64,000 nt of DNA from Pseudomonadota bacterium (lineage in GTDB: Bacteria; Pseudomonadota; Gammaproteobacteria; Burkholderiales; Burkholderiaceae_E): the NCBI GenBank assembly GCA_023389055.1, contig JAEWFA010000038.1, forward strand, positions 62,001-126,000, given 5' to 3'. The notes under the pieces are model-generated. The model had not been told where the DNA came from. It worked only from the letters and a program-made list of their open reading frames with translations, and searched no databases. Both the position numbers and the translations under genes were made by a program. Positions 1-7,228 of this stretch are shown in pieces. The stretch's first letter is position 1; the number at the start of each line of letters is the position of its first letter.

Positions 1-1
1 C

Positions 2-1096
2 ATCTATTACGACGACAGCGGCCGCATCCCGTTGCTGGAAGCCGTGCGCCGGGCCGAGCGCGCCCGCGTCGACGCCGCGCCGGCTCGCGGGTACCTTCCG
101 ATCGAAGGATTCGGCGCCTACAACCAGGCGGTGCAGAAGTTGCTGTTCGGCCCGGACTCGCCGCTGCTCGCCGACGGGCGGGTGGCGACCTTCGAAGCGC
201 TGGGCGGCACCGGCGCGCTGCGCGTCGGCGCCGACTTCCTGCGACGGCTCTACCCGCAGGCGGGCGTCTGGATCAGCGACCCGAGCTGGGAGAACCACCG
301 CGCGCTGTTCGAGGCGGCCGGCTTCGCCGTCCAGGCCTACCCCTACTACGACCCGGCCACGCACGGCCTGCGCTTCGACGCGATGCTCGAGGCGCTGCGC
401 GGGCTTGCCCCGCGCTCGATCGTCGTGCTGCACGCCTGCTGCCACAACCCCACCGGCGTAGACCTGAACGCCGCGCAGTGGGACGCCGTGGTCGCTACCG
501 TGCGCGAGCGGGACCTCGTCGCCTTCCTCGACCTGGCGTACCAGGGCTTCGCCGAGGGCATCGACCCCGATGCGATCGCGGTGCGCAAGTTCGCCGATTC
601 GGGCCTGCCCTTCTTCGTCTCGAGCTCGTTCTCGAAGTCGTTCTCGTTGTACGGCGAACGCGTCGGCGCGTTGTCGATCGTCACCGCGGACCGCGACGAG
701 GCGGCGCGCGTCACCAGCCAGGTCAAGCGCGTGATCCGCACCAACTATTCGAATCCGCCGACGCACGGCGCAGCGATCGTCGCCGCGGTGCTGACGACGC
801 CCGAGCTGCGCGAGCTCTGGGAGCGCGAGCTGTCCGGGATGCGCGATCGCATCCGCTCGATGCGCACCGGGCTCGTGCAGCGGCTGCGCCGGAACGGCAT
901 CGACCAGGACTTCTCCTTCGTCGAGCGCCAGCGCGGGATGTTCTCGTATTCGGGACTGAACCCGAAGCAGGTCGAGCGGCTGCGCGACGAATTCGGGATC
1001 TACGCGGTGGGCACGGGTCGCATCTGCCTGGCGGCGTTGAACAGCCGGAACATCGATGCAGTGGCGAAGGCGATGGCGGGGGTGATCAAGGACTGA
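2..1096 (+). CDS. Aromatic/aspartate aminotransferase, 5' end missing
   Basis: This is a class I, fold-type I PLP-dependent aminotransferase. It would move amino groups between aromatic amino acids or aspartate and 2-oxo acids in the cytoplasm. The reading frame is open from base 2, so the true start lies before the window. The last ~365 residues are present. The internal-aldimine lysine sits in SFSKSFSLYGERVG (lysine codon 635-637), and CHNPTG and GMFSYSG match the cofactor and carboxylate regions of the TyrB/AspC family. Which substrate is preferred cannot be read from sequence. The gene ends 186 bases before an intron-bearing tRNA gene. Confidence 0.93.
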   Translation: MYYDDSGRIPLLEAVRRAERARVDAAPARGYLPIEGFGAYNQAVQKLLFGPDSPLLADGRVATFEALGGTGALRVGADFLRRLYPQAGVWISDPSWENHRALFEAAGFAVQAYPYYDPATHGLRFDAMLEALRGLAPRSIVVLHACCHNPTGVDLNAAQWDAVVATVRERDLVAFLDLAYQGFAEGIDPDAIAVRKFADSGLPFFVSSSFSKSFSLYGERVGALSIVTADRDEAARVTSQVKRVIRTNYSNPPTHGAAIVAAVLTTPELRELWERELSGMRDRIRSMRTGLVQRLRRNGIDQDFSFVERQRGMFSYSGLNPKQVERLRDEFGIYAVGTGRICLAALNSRNIDAVAKAMAGVIKD

Positions 1097-1129
1097 CGCA
1101 GCGCCGATTATGCTGTATATAGTTACAGC
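1093..1129 (+). promoter_or_regulatory. LexA-type SOS box with embedded -10
   Basis: CTGT (1113-1116), an AT-rich 8-base spacer and ACAG (1125-1128) match the CTGT-N8-ACAG SOS-box pattern, and the flanks extend the symmetry to 7-base arms (1111-1117 and 1124-1130). TATAGT at 1118-1123 can serve as a -10 inside the box, with a weak -35 (CTGACG) near 1093. An ATG begins at 1130, so a transcript from here would be almost leaderless. LexA control is inferred. Confidence 0.5.
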
Positions 1130-1324
1130 ATGCAGCGGCAGAAAAACACGAAGTGGATCGGCGATCCGAGCGCTGCCCAGACGCTGGCCAAGCTTCTCGA
1201 ATGCGGCTATGCGGTATCGCTTCCCTTCGGCGACTGGTGCTTGGATAGCAAGGGGTCGATCCCTGCTATACTGCTCGGCTATTCCCCGATAGCTCAGTCG
1301 GTAGAGCGACGGACTGTTAACTGA
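1130..1324 (+). pseudogene. Remnant of intron-associated PD-(D/E)XK endonuclease
   Basis: A 64-codon frame opens at ATG 1130 right after the SOS-like box. Its first ~32 residues (NTKWIGDPSAAQTLAKLL, then GYAVSLPFGD) resemble the N-terminus of the PD-(D/E)XK family named for group I introns, typified by I-Ssp6803I, with the pattern K-x-IG-x-SEA-x3-LL-x-GY-x-V-x-PFGD. The catalytic D and ExK that should follow are absent. Past about 1235 the frame runs through a tRNA promoter and into tRNA-Asn. I read it as a truncated, inactive relic. The family call rests on one short motif. An SOS-induced small protein is the alternative. Confidence 0.4.
1241..1279 (+). promoter_or_regulatory. Promoter of tRNA-Asn
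   Basis: TATACT at 1267-1272 is a good -10 hexamer placed 10 bases before the tRNA 5' end. TTGGAT at 1241-1246 is a possible -35, but its 20-base spacing is long. This segment overlaps the tail of the endonuclease-like frame. Confidence 0.45.
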
Positions 1325-1581
1325 TGGCAGCCCGCACGGGAAACCGTGCGGTGAATAACACCCCTAATTCGGGGAACCCTAAGGCGCTCCACACGGGCGC
1401 TAAGGCAATCCCGAGCAAGCAGGCGCGAGCGATCGTCGCTGGGCATGTGTAGAGACTTTACGGGGTGCGCCTACGGCGATCGAAGCGGGTCGCTACGGCG
1501 AAGAGAAAGTCCAAGCCGAGCGGAAACGTTCGGGCACTTGTAATCCGCAGGTCCCTGGTTCGAGCCCAGGTCGGGGAGCCA
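1283..1581 (+). tRNA. tRNA-Asn(GUU) split by a group I intron
   Basis: Exon 1 (1283-1317) and exon 2 (1541-1581) join to a 76-base tRNA. It has a 7-bp acceptor stem (TCCCCGA/TCGGGGA), discriminator G, an encoded CCA, D-stem GCTC/GAGC, T-stem CCTGG/CCAGG and anticodon loop CTGTTAA, giving anticodon GUU. The 223-base interruption falls between anticodon positions 35 and 36. Without splicing the gene cannot give a functional tRNA-Asn. Whether another tRNA-Asn exists elsewhere in the genome cannot be seen. Confidence 0.95.
1318..1540 (+). ncRNA. Self-splicing group I intron in tRNA-Asn
   Basis: This 223-base intron follows group I rules. Exon 1 ends in U (1317) and the intron ends in G (1540). 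P1 forms between exon CUGU (1314-1317) and intron GCAG (1327-1330), with a U-G wobble at the 5' splice site. P2 is 8 bp with a GAAA tetraloop (1332-1351), and a P9-like 7-bp hairpin with a GAAA loop lies at 1516-1533. Core segments CCTAATTCGGGGAACCCTAAG and GTGTAGAGACT resemble the P/Q and R/S elements of the small Azoarcus tRNA-Ile intron (subgroup IC3). P10 is possible between 1323-1325 and 1543-1545. No ORF lies inside. Confidence 0.93.
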
Positions 1582-1589
1582 TCCTGAGT

Positions 1590-1625
1590 GACGAAGCCCG
1601 CTTGAAGCGGGCTTCGTCGTTTCTT
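1590..1625 (+). terminator. Rho-independent terminator after tRNA-Asn
   Basis: A perfect 12-bp stem (1590-1601 with 1607-1618), a TTGAA loop and a short T-rich tail (GTTTCTT) follow the tRNA CCA end by 8 bases. No other clear element is seen between here and the next gene end at 1785. Confidence 0.9.
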
Positions 1626-1784
1626 GCCGCGACTGGCTGCGTTCGCTCAAAAAAGTCGGGCCCGGCAGTACGGCGACGCGCCACTGAACAAAAAGGGCCG
1701 AAGAATCAAGCGCTCCTCGCCTTTTTGCGGCGCCTGCACTGAACCAGATGTCAAGTGCGCCGACACCGACGCTGTATCGCGCCG

Positions 1785-2414
1785 CTACACCACTCGCGAT
1801 GCGCCTGCCGTCACACGCGCTCTCCTCGCCGTGCGGAACGTTACCGACCAGCGCAGCCCCTTCGTCGGCGCGACGCTGTGCTGCCAATTCCACCGGGCCT
1901 CGCCGCGCAGCGCATAGATCGAGCGCGGCTCGAGCGTCAGTCGCACTACGTCGGCCCGCTTCGGCTGCAGCGGCGGATACGGCCGAAAGCGCATCGTCGC
2001 CTGGCCGCCGAGCGAAACGCCGACGACATCCTCGAAATCGGGGACGTCGCGATGCCACCCCAACGGCGTTCCCGGCGCGTATTCGGCGACGAGCACGTGC
2101 ACCAGATCGGCGGCGACGACACCGAGCCACTGCGCGACGCGGTCGCGCAGCGGATGCAGTTCCTCGACGAGTTCCGCGGACGGCAAGAGCCGGTTGGTGT
2201 CGTAGTCGAAGCTGCCGCCGAAGCTCGCGACGCGGCGCCGCGCGGTGTAGCCCTTGTATTTCGCCGCCTCGAGCGGGAGCGTGCGGATGCACCCGATCAG
2301 CGCACGTTCCTCGTCGATTTCGAGGAACTCCGGCTCGTAGCGCATCCCTTCGGGCAGGCGCGTCGCGACCGGCGCGGCCGCATCGAACAACGACAGTTGC
2401 GGGTCGTCCGGCAT
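1785..2414 (-). CDS. AlkB-like 2OG-Fe(II) dioxygenase
   Basis: The 209-residue protein belongs to the AlkB family, which oxidatively removes alkyl groups from DNA or RNA bases using Fe(II), 2-oxoglutarate and O2. Iron ligands are visible as H121-R-D123 (GWHRDVPDFE) and H179 (WQHSV), with the 2-oxoglutarate arginines in R188-WSVTFR194. The N-terminus (QLSLFD) recalls other bacterial short AlkB homologues. ATG 2414 is chosen because family similarity starts there; a longer upstream frame overlaps the neighbouring gene. It lies 28 bases after the esterase-like gene on the same strand, so co-transcription is likely. The substrate is not known. Confidence 0.88.
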   Translation of the reverse strand: MPDDPQLSLFDAAAPVATRLPEGMRYEPEFLEIDEERALIGCIRTLPLEAAKYKGYTARRRVASFGGSFDYDTNRLLPSAELVEELHPLRDRVAQWLGVVAADLVHVLVAEYAPGTPLGWHRDVPDFEDVVGVSLGGQATMRFRPYPPLQPKRADVVRLTLEPRSIYALRGEARWNWQHSVAPTKGLRWSVTFRTARRARVTAGASRVV

Positions 2415-2442
2415 GACGCGATGCCGATCGCGGTCGCCCTCT

Positions 2443-3813
2443 TCAGACACCGCTCGGGAAAGTCTCCGGCACCTCGTCCACGCGCCAATGCGCACCGGGG
2501 TCCAGCGGCTCGAGCGCCGTCGTGACATCGAGGTGCAGCACGGCGTCGAACTGCGCCGGCAGCCGCGCGTGGAAATAGTGGCTGGTTCGTTCGGACTCCG
2601 GCAGGTAGATCACGCCGATCGCGCGCTCGAGCATCGGCTCGGCGAAGGCCCTGGCAAAACGCGGTTCGTTCGGATGCACGACGAATCGCTCGGGGCCCGC
2701 GTCGTGGAAGAGCGCCTCGAAACTGCCGGCCAGGCCCGGACGCACGCGCTTGCGCTGCTCCGTTGCGCCCCACTCGGAGGCGGCGGTGACGCTCCCTTCG
2801 TAGGTGGTGAAGCCGACGAGCGTGCACCGCTGCTCGCCGTAGCGCTCGCGCGCGAGCTGGCCGACGTTCCACTGGCCGTCCTGTCCCATCTCGGTCGCGC
2901 TCGCATCGCCCAGATGCGAGTTGTGCGCCCATAGCGCGATGCGCGGCGCGCGACCCGACTGCCGCCCCAGATGCTCATCGAGCGCCTCGAGGGTCTCGAG
3001 CATGTGCCGGTCGCGCAGGTTCCACGACGATACGCGACGCCCGAACATCGCCCGGTAGTACGCCTCGGCATTGCGCACGAGTCGCGCGTTCTGCTCGGCG
3101 TCGAACAGCGCGTCGCTCTCGTGCCCTTCGCGCTCGATTGCTTCGATCGAGCGGCCGCGCATCTCGACCAGTTGCTGCACGACGGCCTGCTCGCAGCCGG
3201 GCGCGAGGTCGAAGGCAACCGAGTATCCGTAGGCCTGCGCATCCTCGCGAAAGTGGTCGAAGCAGCCATAACGGGCGCGCGCGCGCTTCGCCGCCTCGAC
3301 ATCCACGTCGTCCAGGTAGACGAGCACCGCTTCGATCGACGCCGAAAGGCTGTACAGGTCGAGACCGTAGAAGCCGACGCGACGATCGGGCGGCTGCACG
3401 TCGTTCCACTCGCGGAGCCAATCGACGAAATCGCGCACGACGGTGTTGCGCCACATCCAGTGGGGAAAGCGCCGAAAGCCGCGCAGTGCCTCTTCGGCGT
3501 TGCGATCGTCGGAGACGCCACGCACGTACCGGTCGACGCGATGCGCATCGGGCCAGTCGGCCTCCACCGCCACCGCATCGAGCCCGTGGTCGATGACGAG
3601 ACGCTTGGTGAGCTCGGCACGCTGCAGATAGAACTCGTGCGTCCCGTGCGATGCTTCACCGATCAGCGCGAAGCGCCGCGACGAGAGAAGCGCGACGAGC
3701 GTGTCGTCATCGGCTGCGTGCTCGCCGATCTCGCGCGAATGCCTGCGCACCGCGTCGGGCAACCGCTGCACGCGGTCGCGTTCGGCGTGCCGTCTTTCAA
3801 GTGTGGGATTCAT
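2443..3813 (-). CDS. Erythromycin esterase family protein
   Basis: This 456-residue protein matches the EreA-like hydrolase family. Typical pieces are FALIGEASHGTHEFY near residues 48-62 (holding the conserved Glu and His), EADWPD, and WAHNSHLGD in the middle. Some family members open macrolide lactone rings, but many chromosomal homologues have no proven link to resistance, so the role here is open. The ATG at 3813 overlaps the stop of the transporter gene upstream as ATGA, a sign of translational coupling. The unit appears to be CDF transporter, esterase, AlkB. Confidence 0.85.
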   Translation of the reverse strand: MNPTLERRHAERDRVQRLPDAVRRHSREIGEHAADDDTLVALLSSRRFALIGEASHGTHEFYLQRAELTKRLVIDHGLDAVAVEADWPDAHRVDRYVRGVSDDRNAEEALRGFRRFPHWMWRNTVVRDFVDWLREWNDVQPPDRRVGFYGLDLYSLSASIEAVLVYLDDVDVEAAKRARARYGCFDHFREDAQAYGYSVAFDLAPGCEQAVVQQLVEMRGRSIEAIEREGHESDALFDAEQNARLVRNAEAYYRAMFGRRVSSWNLRDRHMLETLEALDEHLGRQSGRAPRIALWAHNSHLGDASATEMGQDGQWNVGQLARERYGEQRCTLVGFTTYEGSVTAASEWGATEQRKRVRPGLAGSFEALFHDAGPERFVVHPNEPRFARAFAEPMLERAIGVIYLPESERTSHYFHARLPAQFDAVLHLDVTTALEPLDPGAHWRVDEVPETFPSGV

Positions 3814-4805
3814 CGTTGTCGTCCGGTGGCGGGCGTCCGGGAGAGTCCGTACGCCGGTTCTGCCTCGGGCGAGCCCGCGCCCGCTCCGCGCGTCGGTGAC
3901 CCGTCCGAGGTAATGTCGACGAACACGTGCCGCATGCGGGGAAAGCGCGCTCGAATCGTCCGCGAAATCCGCTCGAAAGTCGCTCGCGTGTCGAACTCGC
4001 CCGCAGGGCCGTGTCGCAAACGCAGCTCGAGCACGACCATGACTTCGTCGGGGCCGAGAAACATCGTCAGCACGCGGAACACGCGCTCGACCTGCGGCTC
4101 GGCACAGGCAATGCGTCGGATCTCGTCGAGCGTCTGCTTCTCGACGCCCTCGCCGACCAGCAACCCCTTGCTTTCGTAGACCATCAGCAACGCGACGGCG
4201 CACAGCAGCACGCCGATCGCCACCGACGCTGCGCCGTCGAGCCACGGCATCCCGAGCCGCACCGCGAGCGTGATGCCGACGAACGCGAAGACGAGACCCA
4301 GCAGCGCCGCGGAATCCTCGAGCAGCACGGTGAAGCTCGTCGGGTCCTTCGTCTTGCGGATCGTCTCGACGAATCCGCGGCCGCGTTGTTCGGCGCGGAA
4401 CGCCTTCAATCCGTAGTACCAGGAGACGCTCTCGAAGACCGCGGCCACCGCCAACACGCCGTAGCTCCAGACGAGATCCCCGGGCGCCTCGCCCGCGCGC
4501 ATGTGCGCAACGCCCGAGACGATCGACATCCCGCCGCCCAGCGCGAACACGAGCACGCCGACGATCAGCGCCCAGAAATACAGCTCGTGGCCGTAGCCGA
4601 ACGGGTGCTGGGCGTCGGGCGGTCGCCGGCTGCGCCGCATTCCATGGAGCATCAACGCGCCGTTGCCGGTGTCGACGAGCGAGTGGATCGCCTCGGAGAG
4701 CATCGCTGCGCTGCCGGAGAAAGCGGCCGCAACGAACTTCGCCACGGCGATGGCGAGGTTTCCCGCGATCGCCGCGACGACGGCCGTTCTCGATTCCTGC
4801 GCCAT
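3810..4805 (-). CDS. Cation diffusion facilitator transporter
   Basis: A 331-residue CDF-family antiporter, expected to export divalent metal (Zn, Fe, Co or similar) across the inner membrane in exchange for protons. It has about six hydrophobic helices. The first metal-site signature SEAIHSLVDTGN (HxxxD) lies in helix 2, followed by HPFGYGHELYFW, which is typical of the COG0053 branch. A C-terminal cytoplasmic domain (VERVFRVLTMFLGPDEVMV) is present. The second helix-pair site is less obvious, so metal choice cannot be predicted. The start MAQESRTAV is followed directly by family sequence. Its stop overlaps the next start (ATGA). Confidence 0.9.
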   Translation of the reverse strand: MAQESRTAVVAAIAGNLAIAVAKFVAAAFSGSAAMLSEAIHSLVDTGNGALMLHGMRRSRRPPDAQHPFGYGHELYFWALIVGVLVFALGGGMSIVSGVAHMRAGEAPGDLVWSYGVLAVAAVFESVSWYYGLKAFRAEQRGRGFVETIRKTKDPTSFTVLLEDSAALLGLVFAFVGITLAVRLGMPWLDGAASVAIGVLLCAVALLMVYESKGLLVGEGVEKQTLDEIRRIACAEPQVERVFRVLTMFLGPDEVMVVLELRLRHGPAGEFDTRATFERISRTIRARFPRMRHVFVDITSDGSPTRGAGAGSPEAEPAYGLSRTPATGRQR

Positions 4806-4897
4806 CGGCGCTTTCCGCAACCGGCGTGCCGGCACCGTCCGCGCGCGCCGGCCTTCGCCCTGTTCGGGTGGCGGGAGTGCGCTCGCGCTCGAGCGAT

Positions 4898-5470
4898 TCA
4901 GCCGGGGGCGGCCCGCATCGGCGCGAGCGCCTGCGCCCACTTGAACAGTTCGTCGAGCATCACCGCGGCGGCCTGGTCGATCGCCTCCGAGGGTTTCAGC
5001 CGCCCGTTCTCGATGTGGCGGGCGACGTAGGGAATCATGACGCCCTCGACCATCGGCATCATCTTCAGCGTGGTGGCCTGCAGCTTCGCCTGCTGCGCGG
5101 CGCGCAGCCCGCCCGAGATGCCGCCGTAGCTGACGAAGCCGCACGGCTTGTAGTTCCACTCGCGGTAGACGAAGTCGAGCGCGTTGACGAATGAAGGCGG
5201 CGGCGAGTAGTTGTATTCGGGCAGCACGAAGATGTAGGCATCGGCGCTCGCCACGCTCGCAGCCCAGCGCCTGGTGTGCTCGTGCTCGTAGCGCTGCAGC
5301 GTCGGGTGATGCGGCTCGTCGTAGACCGGCAGCGCGAAGTCGGCCAGATCGGTCAGCTGCGCGTCGAATCGGGCATGGCGCTGTGCGCACTGGTGAAACC
5401 ATTGCCCGACGGCAGGTCCGACGCGGCCGGGCCGCGTGCTGCAGATGATCGACTGAAGTTTCGGTTTCAT
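4898..5470 (-). CDS. NADPH-dependent FMN reductase-like flavoprotein
   Basis: The 190-residue protein has a flavodoxin-like fold of the NADPH:FMN reductase (ChrR/ArsH-related) family. The N-terminal CSTRPGRVG is the FMN phosphate loop. PEYNYSPPPSFVNALDF and the SYGGISGGLRA segment are also characteristic. Such enzymes reduce flavin, quinones, azo compounds or chromate; the natural substrate here is unknown. MKPK at 5470 is preferred because it leads straight into the first beta strand; an in-frame upstream extension has no family resemblance. Confidence 0.88.
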   Translation of the reverse strand: MKPKLQSIICSTRPGRVGPAVGQWFHQCAQRHARFDAQLTDLADFALPVYDEPHHPTLQRYEHEHTRRWAASVASADAYIFVLPEYNYSPPPSFVNALDFVYREWNYKPCGFVSYGGISGGLRAAQQAKLQATTLKMMPMVEGVMIPYVARHIENGRLKPSEAIDQAAAVMLDELFKWAQALAPMRAAPG

Positions 5471-5606
5471 GAACGGCAAGGTACCAAGGCGCGTGCTCGG
5501 GGTCTCCACCGTAGCACCGCGGAGCCCATCCATGCTCGCCTGACCCGGCGCAAGATGCGCACGGCCGGCCGCGATAGCCTGCAAGGGGAGGCGCGCGCCG
5601 TGGAGG

Positions 5607-5940
5607 TCATTCGCAAGCGCGTTGCGACGCTGGCTGCAACGCCGAACCCTTCCTCGCATAGGCGAGGTACGGCACGAGCGCCGTCACGCGCGAGACACCG
5701 TGATCGCGCAGCGTCGCCACGAACGCGAGCAGGCGCCACAGCTTGTCGTGCGGACTGTCCACCGGTCCACCGTGCAGGCCGAGCAGCACGAGGGCGTCGG
5801 CGCCGCGCACGTCGACCAGCGGGCGCAACTTGCACTCGCCATCGACAAAGCGACGCTCCTCGTGCGGCGATCGGCACGCCGAGCGCCGCGGACAGCGCGG
5901 GCGCGAGCGCGCTGTCTGCCGCTTCGAGGCAGAAGAGCAT
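5607..5940 (-). pseudogene. prs: Truncated, frameshifted ribose-phosphate pyrophosphokinase
   Basis: Only the N-terminal ~110 codons of a PRPP synthetase are present. The first frame gives MLFCLEAADSALAPALSAAL then GVPIA. After about base 5868 the family sequence continues one frame over (HEERRFVDGECKLRPL, then DSPHDKLWRLLAF and VTALVPYLAYARK). That requires a 1-base insertion or 2-base deletion. The frame then stops just after YARK, so the ATP- and PRPP-binding parts are missing. Its ATG overlaps the DHH gene stop as TGATG, so the intact ancestor was probably coupled to that gene. It would not be active as it stands. Confidence 0.75.
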
Positions 5941-6974
5941 CACGATGTGGCCCCGGCGTCCCGATCGAAGTCGACGGCGGGCGGTGGCCTGCCCCAGTGC
6001 ATACTGGCGAACGCCTGCACGAAGCGATCGAGGTCGTCGATCGGGAGCCGATCGATGCCACCCGCGCCCTTGCGCCCGCTTCCGCCGAAACGCGCGCACA
6101 GTTCCCCGGCGCCCGAAGGTGTTGCAATCGGCGCTCGAACGCTGGCAACGAGAGAGCCGTCGCCTCGACGACGCAGCACCGCGTGCGCGCGCGACGGCGC
6201 AGCGAGTGCCCAGGCGTTCGCCGCGCTTCCGATCACGCGCCGGCTCCAGCAGGTGTCGGGCAGCACATGGACGCTGCCTGCGGCACCGCTCCAGTAGGCG
6301 GGGATCCCGAGTGCGCGCTCGAGGTCGGCTGCGCGCAACGCCACCAGCTCGGCTGCGACAGGCTCGTCGTCGACGAACTGCAGCGGATCGCGATAGCGCA
6401 CGAGCAGTGCATACAGCTGCGACGGCGCGATGCGTACGTCCGACTCGTGCTCGCCGTAGGCGTTGTAGTTGATCGCCTCGCCGAGCCTGCGCAGCCGCAC
6501 GCGATCCGTCGCGTCGACGCCGGCGCCGCCCGCCAGTCGCTCGCCGAGTGCGTGCAGGTTGTCGCCGTAGGCGCCGACCGCGGCCCAGGCGCGAAAGGCG
6601 CCGCCGAGGTGGCGATCGACGATCTCGCTGGTGCACACGCCGGCGCAAACGTCGATGTGTGCATCGAGCCGCGGATGGCGGGGTATGTCCGACACCGTGT
6701 GATGGTCGAAATAACGAACGCGCGCGCCACGCTCGAGCAGGCGCAACAACGCGTCGCGGTTGCGCTGCATCGACAGGTCGCAAACGAGCACCTCGTCGCC
6801 ATCGCCGGCATCGACCCGCTCGAGCAGGGCGATCTCGCGCTTCAGGCCGGTGACGAGCGTCGACGGCGCCGGGTAGCGAAGCCGCCACTGCACGACGGCA
6901 CACAGTCCGTCGGCGTCGCCGTTGCAGACGTCGAAGCGTGCGCCGGTCGATCCCGTCGTGTCTTGCGGCTTCAT
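5940..6974 (-). CDS. DHH-family phosphoesterase
   Basis: A 344-residue DHH-superfamily protein. CNGDADGLCA (residues 17-26) and the signature D90-H91-H92 (YFDHHTVSD) give the metal site. CDLSMQRNRD supplies another metal-binding aspartate, and a glycine-rich C-terminal piece (FGGSGRKGAGG) resembles the DHHA1 substrate-binding domain. Relatives degrade nanoRNA, cyclic dinucleotides or pAp. The substrate here is not clear. The start MKPQ at 6974 is used because upstream in-frame residues are arginine-rich and look non-coding. It was probably co-transcribed with the prs fragment downstream. Confidence 0.82.
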   Translation of the reverse strand: MKPQDTTGSTGARFDVCNGDADGLCAVVQWRLRYPAPSTLVTGLKREIALLERVDAGDGDEVLVCDLSMQRNRDALLRLLERGARVRYFDHHTVSDIPRHPRLDAHIDVCAGVCTSEIVDRHLGGAFRAWAAVGAYGDNLHALGERLAGGAGVDATDRVRLRRLGEAINYNAYGEHESDVRIAPSQLYALLVRYRDPLQFVDDEPVAAELVALRAADLERALGIPAYWSGAAGSVHVLPDTCWSRRVIGSAANAWALAAPSRAHAVLRRRGDGSLVASVRAPIATPSGAGELCARFGGSGRKGAGGIDRLPIDDLDRFVQAFASMHWGRPPPAVDFDRDAGATS

Positions 6975-7228
6975 TCCGACATCGTGCCGCGGGGCGCGCC
7001 GCACGCCAAGTCGCAGCGCCGCACTGAGGCAAGCGGCGAGTCGAGCCGCGCGACGCGATCGATCGTTTCGCCTGGCTGGCCGAAACCGTGGGTCGCGCGC
7101 CGGAGCGGACCTACGCGCGATGTGCGTTCGTTCAGGGAACACTGCATCGAACCCGCCGCCCCGACCGCGCGCCGAGGTCGACGCCGGGTCCCCCTACTGA
7201 GTGCGCTGCCGCGCGTGTTTCTGCGCGT

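Noticed and set aside
1691..1732. AAAAAGG...CCTTTTT inverted ends as a terminator of the AlkB gene
   Set aside because: Only the outer seven bases pair and the interior is not complementary, so the structure is weak.
1471..2292. Minus-strand frame containing PDLGSNQGPADYKCPN
   Set aside because: This is the antisense of the tRNA-Asn 3' exon, a well-known false protein pattern, and the rest is antisense or shadow of the AlkB gene.
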